From the NCBI GenBank assembly GCA_946497905.1, contig CAMMMI010000087.1:1-6938 (forward strand): a stretch of DNA of 6,938 nt. The letters are read 5' to 3'. This document shows, one piece after another, positions 6,835-6,938 of this stretch. Each line of letters opens with the position of its first letter. Within the stretch, counting starts at the first letter, position 1. Origin of the DNA: an uncultured Clostridium sp. (GTDB lineage Bacteria; Bacillota; Clostridia; TANB77; CAG-508). Position numbers and translations under genes: made by a program. The notes under the pieces are model-generated. The model did not search any database. It saw nothing but the letters and a program-made list of their open reading frames with translations, and was not told the DNA's origin.

Positions 6835-6938
6835 TTGCAACACCTCTCATAAACATATTTTTTATTTCTCATAAGAAACTTAATACAGTTTAAGAAAAGT
6901 TTATCAAAATTTTGCTCTTTTACCTTTAGGAAAGCACA
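6828..6938 (-). CDS. PrgI-like conjugation membrane protein, C-terminal end (partial)
   Basis: An open frame enters from the window edge and gives 36 residues before a TAG stop, ending in FLMRNKKYVYERCCKW. PrgI-family proteins are small membrane proteins encoded just upstream of virB4 in Gram-positive conjugation operons. Their C-termini typically end in a hydrophobic stretch followed by a basic 'PKKYIY'-like segment, which the visible NKKYVYE resembles. The frame overlaps the start of the next gene by a few bases, as expected for translationally coupled operon genes. The assignment rests on this short tail plus position; most of the protein lies outside the window, so it could be another small membrane protein. 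Confidence 0.5.
   Translation of the reverse strand, partial: CAFLKVKEQNFDKLFLNCIKFLMRNKKYVYERCCKW
6841..6848 (-). promoter_or_regulatory. Ribosome binding site deciding the start of the TraC-like gene
   Basis: GAGAGGTG lies six bases before the ATG at 6834. GTG at 6843 and TTG at 6840 are in the same frame but lie in or against this site, so ATG 6834 is preferred. Confidence 0.6.

Noticed and set aside
1..6938. CRISPR array, tRNA, rRNA or insertion sequence
   Set aside because: No regular direct repeats, tRNA-like folds, or transposase with terminal repeats were seen on either strand.

Overview
The window is AT-rich, and every supportable gene lies on the minus strand, so it reads from 6938 down to 1. 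Strong AGGAGG-type ribosome binding sites, frequent GTG/TTG starts, AGA as the main arginine codon and the gene set point to a low-GC Bacillota (clostridia- or Mollicutes-like). The region is the transfer module of an integrative/conjugative element or conjugative plasmid. I cannot name the species.

Layout in transcription order: end of a PrgI-like membrane protein (6938-6828); a membrane-anchored TraC-like protein (6834-6112); a VirB4-type ATPase (6149-4325); a 98-base gap with an inverted repeat over the next ribosome binding site; a VirB6/TrbL-like polytopic channel protein (4226-2717); a membrane-anchored M23 endopeptidase (2733-1538); a small receiver-like protein without the usual phosphorylation residues (1535-1161); a sortase (1127-519); and the start of a membrane-anchored Asn/Ser/Thr/Glu/Lys-rich protein that runs off the window (446-1). 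Together they supply the energising ATPase, the membrane channel, the wall-cutting enzyme and surface-protein handling of a Gram-positive type IV secretion system. Coupling protein, relaxase and integrase are not in the window.

The striking observation is that three of these genes (virB4, virB6, M23 peptidase) look broken, with 13 frame changes, yet all 13 obey one rule. Each is one extra C immediately before an in-frame glycine codon GGA or GGT. In the incoming frame this makes an in-frame CGG codon followed by A or T. Skipping the C restores uninterrupted proteins of 606, 501 and 396 residues, with exact stop codons and with family motifs intact (Walker A GTSGAGKS; the M23 motifs). I found no in-frame CGG anywhere else in these genes. 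The simplest biological reading is that CGG has no normal arginine tRNA in this host and CGGA/CGGT is decoded as one glycine, by +1 frameshifting or a four-base-reading tRNA. A systematic sequencing artefact is the main competing explanation; it would not by itself explain why all 13 sites are in frame with glycine codons while neighbouring TGG, AGG and codon-boundary GG are untouched.
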